Positions 33,741 to 44,079 of a stretch of DNA of 64,000 nucleotides are shown here, in pieces; position 1 is the first letter of the stretch; every line of letters starts with the position of its first letter. This DNA comes from Microbispora sp. H11081. Lineage in GTDB: Bacteria; Actinomycetota; Actinomycetes; Streptosporangiales; Streptosporangiaceae. The notes under the pieces are model-generated. The model made no database searches and had not been told where the DNA came from. It was given only the letters and a program-made list of their open reading frames with translations. A program made the position numbers and the translations under genes. The stretch spans positions 124,001 to 188,000 of the forward strand of contig NZ_JABBWV010000011.1 of the NCBI RefSeq assembly GCF_012999535.1. Direction: 5' to 3'.

Positions 33741-34837
33741 CGGCCGCCCGGCACCGGCTCGGGCTCGTGCGCGTGATCAGGCTCGGGCTCGGGCAGGTCC
33801 CGCGCCAGCACCGCGCGCAGTGGCGCGAGCCAGACCGCCCGGGGGCTGCCCATTTCGTCGTCGAGTTCCTCCGGCGTCGGCATGCGGTCGCGGAGCATGG
33901 CGGGGGACATCATGTGCGTCAGGGCCTGCCGGAGCAGGAGCGCCATCGAATAGCCGGGGTCGGCGGCGAGCGCCCGCTCCAGCGCCATGCCCATGAGCGC
34001 GCACTCCCCCCGATGCCACGCGGCTGCCGCCAGGAGTGAGGCCGCGGGCGCGACGTGCCCCGGCTCGAGACGGCGGGTGAGGTCGCGCCACAACGCGATG
34101 TGCGCGTCACGGTCGTCGACCAACGCCCACGCCTCGTCCCGCACCCTGACCACGGCGAGGTCGAGCCCCAGCCGGGCCGCGCCCTCGTCGTCCAGCCGGC
34201 CCCCAGAGTCGTACAGGCCGAGGGCCCTGCGCACCCGTGCCAGCCCTTCGGCCACGAACCGCGCGGCCCGTTCGTCCGCGGCCGGTCCCCCCGGCTCCGG
34301 TAACGCCCGCAGGTCGGTCATCACGCGCAGCGTGGCCCGCCGCATCGCCGCCCCGCCGCGCCACTGGACCGATCGCCGCAGGCTGCCCTGGTCGGGCAGA
34401 GCGACCAGCCCGTGCATCACGGCCTCCGCGGTGACACGGCTGCGCCCGGTGTCGTACGGCGTGCCCTCCGCGGGACAGCAGGTCGCGCTGCCGCAGGAGT
34501 AGGACCAGTAGCGCCCGCCCTCGGCCCGGAGGCTCTCGGTCACCCGGATGCCCCCGGCGTGCAGCAGCCGGGTCACCGCGTCGACGGCGGGGGTCACCGT
34601 GGCGCCGGAGCCGTACCCGACGACGAACGCGGCGGTCACCGCCTCACGGCGCAGCAGCGGGACCAGCCGGTCGATGTCTCCGGACGCGACCGGCAGGTCC
34701 CAGCGCGTCGTCAGCCGCACCTCCCGGTCGGCGAAGCCGGTCACGACGAGGCTGTCCGCGGGATGGAACCCGACGAGATAGGGCACGGCGGCGAGGATGT
34801 CCGCCGGTGAGGAGAGCACGAGCTTCGGGATCGTCAT
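33719..34837 (-). CDS. DUF4192 domain-containing protein
   Basis: 372 residues with the DUF4192 start LVLSSPADILAAVPYLVGFHPADSLVV (quoted in part: LSSPADILAAVPYLVGFHP). It contains CGSATCCPAEG in the middle and an alpha-helical, TPR-like C-terminal region (ALERALAADPGYSMALLLRQ). Function unknown; found throughout actinomycetes. It overlaps the convergent gene at 33.7 kb by 22 bp. Confidence 0.85.
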   Translation of the reverse strand: MTIPKLVLSSPADILAAVPYLVGFHPADSLVVTGFADREVRLTTRWDLPVASGDIDRLVPLLRREAVTAAFVVGYGSGATVTPAVDAVTRLLHAGGIRVTESLRAEGGRYWSYSCGSATCCPAEGTPYDTGRSRVTAEAVMHGLVALPDQGSLRRSVQWRGGAAMRRATLRVMTDLRALPEPGGPAADERAARFVAEGLARVRRALGLYDSGGRLDDEGAARLGLDLAVVRVRDEAWALVDDRDAHIALWRDLTRRLEPGHVAPAASLLAAAAWHRGECALMGMALERALAADPGYSMALLLRQALTHMMSPAMLRDRMPTPEELDDEMGSPRAVWLAPLRAVLARDLPEPEPDHAHEPEPVPGGRQTGSPS

Positions 34838-34933
34838 GCGCGCAAGCCTCGCCGGTCGGCCGCGCCGCCAGGACGGCCGAAGCGCGTTCTGGGGACAGCC
34901 GTGCTCCTGTGGACAACTCCGCCCCGATAACCG

Positions 34934-34964
34934 TTGGAACCGAGCGCGGCGCGCGGCCTAGACT
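34934..34964 (+). promoter_or_regulatory. Promoter of the ABC-F leader ORF
   Basis: TTGGAA (34934-34939), a 19-nt spacer and TAGACT (34959-34964). The leader ATG is 7 nt after the hexamer, so transcription probably starts at or next to it. Confidence 0.55.
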
Positions 34965-34971
34965 CGGCGCC

Positions 34972-34995
34972 ATGTCGACGCCCCGGATCTCCTAG
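34972..34995 (+). CDS. Seven-codon leader ORF (MSTPRIS) upstream of the ABC-F gene
   Basis: ATG TCG ACG CCC CGG ATC TCC TAG. It has no ribosome site and stands 7 nt after a good -10, so it would be translated as a leaderless mRNA. Its stop codon is the first part of a hairpin stem. The ORF ends 59 bp before the ABC-F start. It may act as a sensor of ribosome stalling rather than make a stable peptide. Confidence 0.55.
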   Translation: MSTPRIS

Positions 34996-35045
34996 CTCGG
35001 ACACCCGCTTTCACGCCACCCGTGTGTCCTTGAGCTTATCCGGAG
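34989..35045 (+). promoter_or_regulatory. Putative translational attenuator before the ABC-F gene
   Basis: AGCTC-GGACAC (34994-35004) pairs with GTGTCC-TT-GAGCT (35024-35036), an 11-bp stem with a 2-nt bulge that includes the leader stop codon. Outside it, CTCC (34989-34992, in leader codons 6-7) can pair with GGAG (35042-35045), the ABC-F ribosome site. A ribosome stalled in the leader would prevent that pairing. Confidence 0.5.
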
Positions 35046-35054
35046 CGTCATCAA

Positions 35055-36616
<1,562 letters not shown>

Positions 36617-36644
<28 letters not shown>

Positions 36645-37453
36645 TCTCCCGGTGCCTGCTCTCCCGGCGTCTGATGTCCCGGGGCGGTCGCCGGCGCCAG
36701 GCGCATGCGGACGAGCATGGCGGCGCCGGCGACCGCGCCGGGCATCGCGACGACGATGACGAGCGGCACCATGAAGGCGAGGAAGAGCGGCACGCCGAAC
36801 CCGAGCGAGACGGACATGTTCGATCGCAGCAGGGCGAAGCGCTCCTCGCGCCGCAGCCCTCGGCGTTCCATCGCCATGGCGGTCAGTTCGACCGTGAGGA
36901 AGAACCCGGAGACGAACGCCCCCACCACCGGCACCACGGTCTGGCCGATGACCGGCACGAAACCGAGCACGAACAGCGGCACCGTGAACAGCAGGACGTA
37001 CCAGAGCGTGACGAGGCTGTCGCGGATCGACCGGAAGAGGGACGCCCAGAAGGGCTGGTCGTGACCGGGGAGACCGCCGAGGTCCTCCTCCACCTTCTCC
37101 GACAGCTTCTCGTAGAACGGGTCGCCGATGACGAGCGTGACGGCGGCGAACGTCAGCACGGCGAGCGCGAGCCCCACCACGACGATCATCACGCCGACCA
37201 GTACGCGGAACGTGTCGCGCCAGCCCCAGTCGTCGGCGAACGGCGTCGCCCACTCCGCCACGCCGGTGGCGTTCGTGCCCAGCCAGACCAGCGCCAGGAC
37301 GTACAGCACCAACGCGATCAGAGCCGGGATCAACCCGAACAACCACCACCGGGGGTGCCTGGCGACCCACCCGAGACCCCGCACGCAGAATCCGATTCCC
37401 TCGGCGAAACCGCCGACGCCGCGCCGTCCGGCGGGCCGCCCGATGCCACTCAT
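36617..37453 (-). CDS. EI24/CysZ-like membrane protein
   Basis: 278-residue membrane protein of the EI24 domain family; some members (CysZ) take up sulfate. Visible parts: the N-terminal FAEGIGFCVRGLGWVARHP and the conserved loop VIGDPFYEKLSEKVEEDLGG, with about five helices. The C-terminal tail has three five-residue repeats (PGHQT, PGEQA, PGDQA) coded by 15-bp tandem units that overlap the ABC-F 3' end. It lies 10 bp upstream of nothing on its strand but shares direction with maf, which precedes it by 10 bp. Confidence 0.82.
36641..36685. repeat. 15-bp tandem repeat, three copies, at a convergent overlap
   Basis: CTGATCTCCCGGTGC, CTGCTCTCCCGGCGT and CTGATGTCCCGGGGC follow one another. The first contains the ABC-F stop codon; all three encode the C-terminal repeats of the minus-strand EI24 protein. 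Confidence 0.85.
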
Positions 37454-37463
37454 GGCGGGCAGG

Positions 37464-38051
37464 CTAGCGCCACAAGGTCGTCACCGGCACATCCAGATCG
37501 GCGAAGAGTCGGCGAAGCAGGGGAAGCGAGATCCCGAGCACGTTGCCGTGGTCCCCCTCGATGCCCTCCACGAACCAGCCGCCCAGGCCGTCGAGCGTGA
37601 ACGCCCCCGCGACGCGGAGCGGCTCCCCGCTGGAGACGTACGCCGCGATCTCCTCGTCGGACGGCGTGCCGAACCGCACCACGGTCGCCGCAACCTCCGA
37701 CACCCCGCGGTCCGCCGCCACGTCGACCACGCTGTGCCCGGTCAGCAGCCGGCCGGTCCTGCCCCGCATCATGTGCCAGCGGCGCGCCGCCTCCTCGGGC
37801 GTCCCCGGCTTGCCGTACGCGACGCCGTCGAGTTCGAGCACCGAGTCGCAGCCGATCACGATGCCGTCGCCGAGCGTACGGGAGACGGCGTCCGCCTTGG
37901 CGACGGCCAGTTTCAGGCACAGCTCCTCGGGCGTGGCGGCGGTGATCGCGTCCTCGTCCACGCCACTGACGATCACCTTGGGATCCAGCCCGGCCGCCCG
38001 CAGCACACCGAGGCGGGCGGGCGAGGCAGAGGCGAGCACCAGTTCCGTCAC
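37464..38051 (-). CDS. maf: Maf family nucleotide pyrophosphatase
   Basis: 195-residue house-cleaning enzyme that hydrolyses non-canonical or modified NTPs. Motifs: [19 protein letters not shown] at the N-terminus, [21 protein letters not shown], and [24 protein letters not shown] end (quoted in part). GTG 38051 was chosen over ATG 38087 because TAGGCT (38059-38064) stands exactly 7 nt upstream and homologues begin with VLASASP close to the start. It is followed after 10 bp by the EI24 gene. Confidence 0.92.
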   Translation of the reverse strand: MTELVLASASPARLGVLRAAGLDPKVIVSGVDEDAITAATPEELCLKLAVAKADAVSRTLGDGIVIGCDSVLELDGVAYGKPGTPEEAARRWHMMRGRTGRLLTGHSVVDVAADRGVSEVAATVVRFGTPSDEEIAAYVSSGEPLRVAGAFTLDGLGGWFVEGIEGDHGNVLGISLPLLRRLFADLDVPVTTLWR

Positions 38052-38112
38052 ACGAACAAGCCTAGTCGCTTCTACTATGTCTGACATTTACTGATCACTA
38101 CGGGGGACGCCG

Positions 38113-39972
38113 GTGTCAAAGGCCACGGTCAAAGAGCGTGCGCGCTACTGGTTCGACAACACCATGGCCAGGGGCACGGCCGCCCTCATCGGCTGGCTGG
38201 CCCTGGTGTCCCTGGTTCTCATCGTGGTGGTCAGCGCGCTGACGATGTGGCTCACCCCCGACGAGGCGCTCCGGCACGACGGCCTGCCCGGAGTGCTGTG
38301 GCTGTCACTCATGCACGCCCTCAGCCCCGGCAAGATCGCCGGAGACGCCGGCACCGCCCCCTTCCTCGCGATCATGCTGGGGGCGTCGCTCGGCGGCATC
38401 TTCATCGTCAGCATCCTCGTGGGCGTGCTCTCCGCCGGGCTGCGCGGCAAGATCGAGGAACTGCGCAAGGGCCGCTCCCGCGTCATCGAGACCGGCCACA
38501 CCGTCATCCTCGGCTGGTCCGAGCAGCTCTACACGATCGTCTCCGAACTCACGAAGGCGCACGCCAGCCAGCACGGCTCGGTCATCGCGATCCTGGCCGA
38601 CAGGGACAAGCCGGCCATGGAGGACGCCATCAGGGCCCGGGTGGGCGACACGGGCAGGACGCGCCTGGTGTGCCGCACCGGCCGGCCCACCGAGCCGGGC
38701 GACCTCGACCTGCTGAGCCTGAGCACCGCGCGGACGATCGTCGTGCTGTCCCCCGAGCAGGAGGACCCGGACGCGCACGTCATCAAGACCCTGCTCGCCC
38801 TGGCCAAGCGGGCGGGCGAGCATCCTCCGGTGGTCGCCGCCATCGCCTCCTCGCGCAACATGGCCGCCGCCCGCCTGGCCGGAGGGCCCGGCGTCCACCT
38901 GGTCGACAGCGACGACATCGCCGCGCGGCTGATCGTGCAGTCGTCCCGGCAGTCCGGCGTGTCCGTCGTCTGCATGGACCTGCTGAACTTCGACGGCGGT
39001 GAGATCTACCTGCGCCGCGATCCCTCCCTCGCGGGCAGGTCGTACGGCCAGGCCCTCGACGCGTACGCGACCGCGACCGTCCTCGGCCTGCGCACGCCCC
39101 GCGGGGTGACGCTCAACCCGCCGCCTGACACGGTGATCGGTACGTCCGACGCGATCATCGTGCTCGCCCAGGACGACTCGCTCATCAGCCTGGCGAGCGG
39201 TACGGCTCCCGCGGACGAGCGGCACATCGTCCCCGCGACGCCCCCGGCGCCGGCCCCCGAGCGGACCCTGATGCTCGGCTGGAACGGCCGGGCCGCGCGG
39301 ATCATCCGCTACCTGGACGGCTATGTGGCCCCCGGTTCGGTGCTCGACGTCGCCGGCGACCATCCCGGCACCGGTCTGGAGGGCCTGCGCAACCTCACGG
39401 TGAACGCCAAGGAGTGCGACACCACCGACAGGTACGCCCTGGAGTCCCTGGGCGTCGGCGTCTACCAGCACGTCATCGTGCTCTCCGACGACCAGCTCGA
39501 TCCCAACCACGCCGACAACCGGACGCTGATGACGCTGCTGCAACTGCGTGACATGCAGGCGACCCTCGGGGAGAAGTACTCGATCGTGAGCGAGATGCAC
39601 GACGAGAACAACCGGGCGCTCGCCGAGGTCACCGAGGCCGACGACATCGTGATCAGCGACACCGTCATCGGCCTGCTGCTCGCGCAGCTCGCCGAGAACC
39701 CGCACCTCGCCGAGGTCTTCGGCCACCTCTTCGACTCGGCGGGCTCGGAGGTCTACCCCAGGCCCGTGGAGAACTACGTGACGACCGGTGAGCCGGTCGC
39801 CTTCCGCACGATCGTGGAGTCGGCCCTACGGCACGGCGAGACCGCGATCGGTTACCGCGTGTCGGCGGAGTCCGGGGAGCCGCCCCACTACGGCGTCGTG
39901 CTCAACCCGGACCGGTCGCGGGCGGTGACGTTCACGCCCGGCGACTCCGTGATCGTCCTCGCCGAACACTGA
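38113..39972 (+). CDS. CASTOR/POLLUX-like putative ion channel protein
   Basis: 619 residues: two membrane helices (about 24-48 and 85-108) around a pore-loop-like segment (LWLSLMHALSPGKIAGDAG), then two RCK/TrkA-N-like nucleotide-binding modules (starting near HTVILGWSEQLYTIVSEL and ERTLMLGWNGRAARIIRYL). This is the layout of CASTOR/POLLUX (DMI1) channels in plants and related bacterial proteins. The ion and ligand are unknown. GTG 38113 follows GGGGGAC. It is divergent from maf and convergent with the ArsR gene. Confidence 0.85.
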   Translation: MSKATVKERARYWFDNTMARGTAALIGWLALVSLVLIVVVSALTMWLTPDEALRHDGLPGVLWLSLMHALSPGKIAGDAGTAPFLAIMLGASLGGIFIVSILVGVLSAGLRGKIEELRKGRSRVIETGHTVILGWSEQLYTIVSELTKAHASQHGSVIAILADRDKPAMEDAIRARVGDTGRTRLVCRTGRPTEPGDLDLLSLSTARTIVVLSPEQEDPDAHVIKTLLALAKRAGEHPPVVAAIASSRNMAAARLAGGPGVHLVDSDDIAARLIVQSSRQSGVSVVCMDLLNFDGGEIYLRRDPSLAGRSYGQALDAYATATVLGLRTPRGVTLNPPPDTVIGTSDAIIVLAQDDSLISLASGTAPADERHIVPATPPAPAPERTLMLGWNGRAARIIRYLDGYVAPGSVLDVAGDHPGTGLEGLRNLTVNAKECDTTDRYALESLGVGVYQHVIVLSDDQLDPNHADNRTLMTLLQLRDMQATLGEKYSIVSEMHDENNRALAEVTEADDIVISDTVIGLLLAQLAENPHLAEVFGHLFDSAGSEVYPRPVENYVTTGEPVAFRTIVESALRHGETAIGYRVSAESGEPPHYGVVLNPDRSRAVTFTPGDSVIVLAEH

Positions 39973-40005
39973 GCCGCCGAACACTGAGCCGCCGAACACT
40001 GAGCC
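39961..40005. repeat. 15-bp tandem repeat, three copies, spanning a stop codon
   Basis: GCCGAACACTGAGCC is present three times in a row (39961-39975, 39976-39990, 39991-40005; the last base pairs are followed by a C). The first copy holds the last codons and stop of the channel gene; the others lie in the 45-bp gap to the convergent ArsR gene. Confidence 0.9.
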
Positions 40006-40017
40006 CGCCGTCCTCGC

Positions 40018-40971
40018 TCAACGGCCGGCGCGGTCACCGGCCAGCAGCGCGGAGCCCAGAGGCGTGAGCGTGTGGAGGACCGCGCCGCCCAGCCGGGTGG
40101 TCGAGATCAGTCCCGCGTTGCGCAGCACGGTGGCGTGCTCGCTGGCGGACGCGCGCGACACCGCGACGCGGTCGGCCAGCTCGCTGGTGGTGGCCGGATG
40201 CCGCAACGCGGCCAGGACCGCCGCGCGCGTACGGCCGAGAAGAGGGCCGAGAGCGTCCGTCGCGTCCTCCGGCCTGTCGCCCGAACACATCGGATACACC
40301 AGCACCGTGGAGAGGCCGGGGCGGTACATCAGCAGGGCTCCGGGGGCGAAGTACGACGGGACCAGAAGCAGCCCGCGCCCACACAGCTCGACTTCGTAGT
40401 CGCACGTCGTTCGGACGTGCAGGACCGGCGGGTCCCAGCGGCCGTCGGCGAGCAGGGTGGCGAGCAGGGCGTCGGTGCCGCCGCGCAGCAGCGTCTCGGC
40501 GCGCAGGGCCCGGTCGGCGGCGGCGGTCTCGCGGACCCGCGGCCACCACGACGCCAGCGAGGAGGAGAAGTAGCCGTTCAGGTCCTCGGTGAGCGTCCGC
40601 CACGCGCCGGCCTCGCCCTCGGCCAGCCCGTGCCGCCACGATCCCCCGTCCGGCGGGAGCTTGTGGATGTCGGCCGCGAGTTGCCCGGGCGGTGTCCGCC
40701 TGGCCAGTTCCACGCCCTCGGACAGGTCGCCGGCGTCCGGCTGGAGCAGGAAGTCCGGCAGGAACCCCTGCTCGGGGACCACGTCCATCAGTGCTCCCGC
40801 GCGCCTCGTCAGGCTGCCGCCGACCCGCCGGCGCCACTCCCTGAGACCGGGTCTCGACCAGCGGGGGCCGCGTGGCCTGCGGACGCTCAGAGCGGTCTCC
40901 AGCAGGGCGTTCGGCGCCGGGGCGAAAGCGATCCTGCACAGGTCGGCGGGGGTGAAGCGCAGACGCAACAT
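40018..40971 (-). CDS. ArsR-like transcriptional regulator with long N-terminal domain
   Basis: 317 residues. The C-terminal winged helix reads RTRAAVLAALRHPATTSELA, then RVAVSRASASEHATVLRNAG and a wing (TTRLGGAVLHTLTPLG). The N-terminal 220 residues (LRFTPADLCRIAFAPAPNALLETALSV start) belong to a domain often fused to ArsR HTHs in actinomycetes, possibly DUF5937. No metal-binding cysteine box is present. The effector and target are unknown. The gene is convergent with the channel gene. Confidence 0.83.
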   Translation of the reverse strand: MLRLRFTPADLCRIAFAPAPNALLETALSVRRPRGPRWSRPGLREWRRRVGGSLTRRAGALMDVVPEQGFLPDFLLQPDAGDLSEGVELARRTPPGQLAADIHKLPPDGGSWRHGLAEGEAGAWRTLTEDLNGYFSSSLASWWPRVRETAAADRALRAETLLRGGTDALLATLLADGRWDPPVLHVRTTCDYEVELCGRGLLLVPSYFAPGALLMYRPGLSTVLVYPMCSGDRPEDATDALGPLLGRTRAAVLAALRHPATTSELADRVAVSRASASEHATVLRNAGLISTTRLGGAVLHTLTPLGSALLAGDRAGR

Positions 40972-41107
40972 ATGGCCTCATTCTTCTCGGCGGCAACGCG
41001 GCGGGAAGCCCTTTCGGGGAGGACCGAAACGCACTGTGGTCTGCGTTCCGGCCCCGGCAGGGTCGACCGGGAAGTCGGGCCTCCCAGTCACGCGGGCCGT
41101 GCCGGGG

Positions 41108-42055
41108 TCAGAGCGCCTTGACGGAGGACATCACCTTGTTGATGTCGTGCCAGCGCTTCTTCTGGCTATCGGGGATCGTGACGAACACGACGGCGGGCTT
41201 CTTGTCCGGGACGTCCACGAGGGCCAGCGCCGCCGAGGAGACCCGCTTCTCGCCCTTGAGCGTGTAGTGCACGGTGTAGCCCAGCAGCCAGCCCTTCCGC
41301 TTGCCCGCCTTGATGGGCTGGGAGGCCGTCCAGGTGATCGTGGCGCCCGAGGGGTGGTGGTTCAGGGTCCACCGGGCGGCCAGGAACGCGGTGTCGCGCA
41401 GCGTCTCCTGCTCCGGGATCGGCACCGGGCAGGAGACCAGCATCCCCCGGTACGGCGTGCCCTTCACCCTGGGCAGCAACTGACGCGAGGCGAACGGCGT
41501 GGGCTGGGCGAGCGTCCACTGCTTGGTGAAGCGGGGCAGGGCGACGCCGGACCTGCGGTCCTTGACCAGGCCGCGGGTGGCGGCCGCCCGGCCGGGCAGT
41601 GCACGGAGCCGGCGGTCGGCCTCCGGCAGCGCGGGCACGCGGGGGTCCTTCAGCGCCGCCGCCAGCGCGGGATCCACGGCGGGACTGGCCGCAGGACTGG
41701 ACGCAGGGCTCGGCAGAGGGCTCGACAAAGGGCTGGAGACCGGGCTGAGACCGGGCGTGGCACCGGCCGATGGGGGGTCCGCCACGGCGGACTGACGCGG
41801 CGCGGCGGCCGCGGTAGCCGTGGCGGGGTCGTCCCGGTCCAGCAGCACGACGGCCGCGCCCGCCCCCAGCACGGCCACCCCCGCCGCGACGGCGACGACT
41901 TTGTAGACCACCCGCATCGGCAGGTCCCCGAGCTTCTTGGGCGGGTTCGCCGGCGGCGCCGCGTCAGGGACCGTGATCTTCGGAAGCGGAGTGGTCTCGG
42001 CCTCGGCCGCTATGTAAGAGGGGACGGCCTTCGTCCCATAGTCCCCAGGTGACAC
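41108..42055 (-). CDS. Single-pass membrane protein, same family as the 13.0-kb gene
   Basis: 315 residues: a short cytoplasmic part, a membrane helix (VVYKVVAVAAGVAVLGAGAA, about 50-70), a Pro-Ser linker with repeats (SSPLSSPLPSPASSP) and an outer domain of about 190 residues. Its motifs GVALPRFTKQWTLAQ, SRQLLPRVKGTPYRG and WHDINKVMSSVKAL parallel ITLPRLGGPW, SRQYVPAG and LPDINTVTRSIKPV in the 13.0-kb protein. The function is unknown. GTG 42055 has TACGCT (42063-42068) 7 nt upstream, giving a leaderless-type start. A hairpin overlaps that promoter. Confidence 0.78.
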   Translation of the reverse strand: MSPGDYGTKAVPSYIAAEAETTPLPKITVPDAAPPANPPKKLGDLPMRVVYKVVAVAAGVAVLGAGAAVVLLDRDDPATATAAAAPRQSAVADPPSAGATPGLSPVSSPLSSPLPSPASSPAASPAVDPALAAALKDPRVPALPEADRRLRALPGRAAATRGLVKDRRSGVALPRFTKQWTLAQPTPFASRQLLPRVKGTPYRGMLVSCPVPIPEQETLRDTAFLAARWTLNHHPSGATITWTASQPIKAGKRKGWLLGYTVHYTLKGEKRVSSAALALVDVPDKKPAVVFVTIPDSQKKRWHDINKVMSSVKAL

Positions 42056-42059
42056 GAAC

Positions 42060-42099
42060 GGGAGCGTACGGCAAATCCCGTTATTTCGGGTACGTTCCC
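42060..42099 (-). terminator. Hairpin between pth2 and the next gene, overlapping its promoter
   Basis: GGGAGCGTAC (42060-42069) pairs with GTACGTTCCC (42090-42099), with one G-T pair; AAAT/ATTT can pair inside the loop. It begins 2 nt after the pth2 stop (minus strand) and covers the -10 of the 41.1-kb gene, so it may be a terminator, an operator or both. Confidence 0.55.
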
Positions 42100-42101
42100 C
42101 A

Positions 42102-42752
42102 TCACACTTCGGGAACGCCCACCCTCAGCCACGGCGCGTCCGCCACGACCGTCGCGGAGCCCGGTTCGATCTCGGTGAACCCGGCGTCCCTGACCACCGG
42201 CAGCCCGCTCGCGGCCAGCGCGTCCCACCGGGCCGGGACGGCCGTCCTGACCCGTACGGCGAAGCCGCGCCCGCGCCAGGCCGCTCTGTCCGCCTCGCCC
42301 GCGCCCCACCACGCGAACTGGGCGCCGTGGCCGGCCTGGGCCATCGCCTTGCCCGCCGTCATCTCCAGGCGGGGGTTGATCCAGAGCACCACGTCATCGG
42401 GGCCCGCCTCCGGCGGCGCGGCGTCGTCGGTGAGGTCGGTGCCCGACACCTGGAGCCTGGCGAGGTCGCGCGGCCAGCCGTCGAGCGGCACGGGAGGATG
42501 CACCCGCACCTCGGCCGTGCCCATGGCGACGGTGATCCCGGGCAGGTCGAGCGCCCGCCGCCACTCGGCGCCGCGTGCCCGCCTGACGACCTTCCTGATC
42601 CGGCCGTCCTGCCACTCGGCGACCTCCTGCGGCCACTGGGCACTGTCCAGCAGGCGCACCACCGCGGTCGCGGCCGCCTCCAGCGCGTCCGTGCGCAGGG
42701 GCGGCGCGGCCCGCTCGATGCGTACGACCAGGGGAAGAACGCGTTCGGTCAC
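42102..42752 (-). CDS. Peptidyl-tRNA hydrolase, PTH2 family
   Basis: 216 residues. The C-terminal PTH2 domain carries LEMTAGKAMAQAGHGAQFAWW and GFAVRVRTAVPARWDAL, the archaeal-type fold that frees tRNA from stalled peptides. The N-terminal 110 residues are not recognised; actinobacterial members often have this extension. GTG 42752 overlaps the stop of the upstream MFS gene (GTGA), so translation is probably coupled. Confidence 0.8.
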   Translation of the reverse strand: MTERVLPLVVRIERAAPPLRTDALEAAATAVVRLLDSAQWPQEVAEWQDGRIRKVVRRARGAEWRRALDLPGITVAMGTAEVRVHPPVPLDGWPRDLARLQVSGTDLTDDAAPPEAGPDDVVLWINPRLEMTAGKAMAQAGHGAQFAWWGAGEADRAAWRGRGFAVRVRTAVPARWDALAASGLPVVRDAGFTEIEPGSATVVADAPWLRVGVPEV

Positions 42753-44020
42753 CCGACAAGGATCCCAGCTTCGCGGCGGTCCCGGACACGCGTGACGATA
42801 AGGGACGACATGAGCGCGGCCAGCAGGCACAGCGCGCCCGCGCCGTACCACGCCATGTCGTAGTTCCCCAGGCGGTCGCGGGTGACCCCGGCCACGGTGG
42901 CGACGACGGCCGCGCCGACCTGGTGGGAGGCGAAGACCCAGCCGAACACCACCGCGCCGTCCGCTCCGAAGATCCTGCGGCACAGTGCGACGGTCGGCGG
43001 CACCGTGGCCACCCAATCGAGGCCGTAGAAGACGATGAAGACCAGCATGCTCGGCTCGGCCGTGGCGGCGAACAACTGCGGCAGGACCAGCAGCGACAGC
43101 CCGCGCAGGCCGTAGTAGACGACGAGCAGGAGCCGCGGGTCCACCCGGTCGCTCAGCCAGCCGGAGAAGACGGTGCCGGCGATGTCGAAGACGCCGATCA
43201 CGGCGAGCAGCGAGGCGGCGGTCGTCTCCGGCATGCCGTGGTCGTGGGCGGCCGGGATGAAATGGGTGCCGACCAGCCCGTTGGTGCTCGCCCCGCAAAT
43301 GGCGAAGCCGAGCGCGAGATACCAGAAGTGCCGGGTGCGGGCGGCGTCCCGCAGCACCCGCACGGCCCGCGCGGCGGCGCCCCTGCCCGGCGTGCGCACC
43401 ACCGGTTCCGCCGCGCCCAGCGCGGTCAGGCCGATCTCCTCCGGCGTGTCCCTGAGCAGGAACCACACGAGCGGGACGACGGCGATCGCGGCCGCCGCCA
43501 CCGTGACCGAGGCCCACCGCCAGCCCTGCGTCTCGGCCAGGTGCGCGAGCACCGGCAGGAAGACGAGCTGTCCCGTCGCCCCGCCCGCCGTGAGCACGCC
43601 CGTGACCAGGCCGCGGTGCCGTACGAACCAGCGGTCGGTCAGCGTGGCGGCGAAGACGAGCGCCATCGAGCCGGTGCCGAGCCCGACCAGGACGCCCCAG
43701 AGCGCGACGAGCTGCCAGGTCGCGGTCATGAAGACGGTCAGGCCGCTGCCCGCCGCCACCAGCACCAGGGCGCAGGCGACGACACGGCGCATGCCGAAGC
43801 GGTCCATGAGCGCCGCCGCGAACGGCGCGCACAGCCCGTAGAGCATGAGGTTCACCGAGACCGCGAGCGAGATCGTGCCTCTCGTCCAGCCGAACTCTTC
43901 CTCCAGCGGCGTGATCAGCACGCCCGGCGTGGCGCGGAAACCGGCCGCCCCGATGATGGCGACGAAGGCGACGGCGGCGACGATCCACGCCCGATGCAGC
44001 GACTTCATGCCGAGCATCAT
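42749..44020 (-). CDS. MFS transporter
   Basis: About 423 residues and 12 membrane helices of the major facilitator superfamily, closest in style to the monocarboxylate/oxalate-formate type (GWTRGTISLAVSVNLMLYGL, loop DRFGMRRVVA, RDTPEEIGL linker, SGWLSDRVDPRLLL). The substrate is unknown. ATG 44020, 44017 or 44008 are all possible starts. It is divergent from a GlxA regulator gene (59 bp between), which may control it, and is translationally coupled to pth2. Confidence 0.87.
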   Translation of the reverse strand: MMLGMKSLHRAWIVAAVAFVAIIGAAGFRATPGVLITPLEEEFGWTRGTISLAVSVNLMLYGLCAPFAAALMDRFGMRRVVACALVLVAAGSGLTVFMTATWQLVALWGVLVGLGTGSMALVFAATLTDRWFVRHRGLVTGVLTAGGATGQLVFLPVLAHLAETQGWRWASVTVAAAAIAVVPLVWFLLRDTPEEIGLTALGAAEPVVRTPGRGAAARAVRVLRDAARTRHFWYLALGFAICGASTNGLVGTHFIPAAHDHGMPETTAASLLAVIGVFDIAGTVFSGWLSDRVDPRLLLVVYYGLRGLSLLVLPQLFAATAEPSMLVFIVFYGLDWVATVPPTVALCRRIFGADGAVVFGWVFASHQVGAAVVATVAGVTRDRLGNYDMAWYGAGALCLLAALMSSLIVTRVRDRREAGILVG

Positions 44021-44045
44021 CCTGGCGGGCCTGCCTCGGGGACAG

Positions 44046-44059
44046 TGGCCGGGAGGCCA
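44046..44059. promoter_or_regulatory. Inverted repeat in the MFS-GlxA intergenic region
   Basis: TGGCC-GGGA-GGCCA stands in the 59 bp between two divergent genes and may be an operator for the GlxA regulator. It is short and GC-rich, so chance cannot be ruled out. Confidence 0.3.
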
Positions 44060-44079
44060 ACATGTGAAAGAATCGGGCC

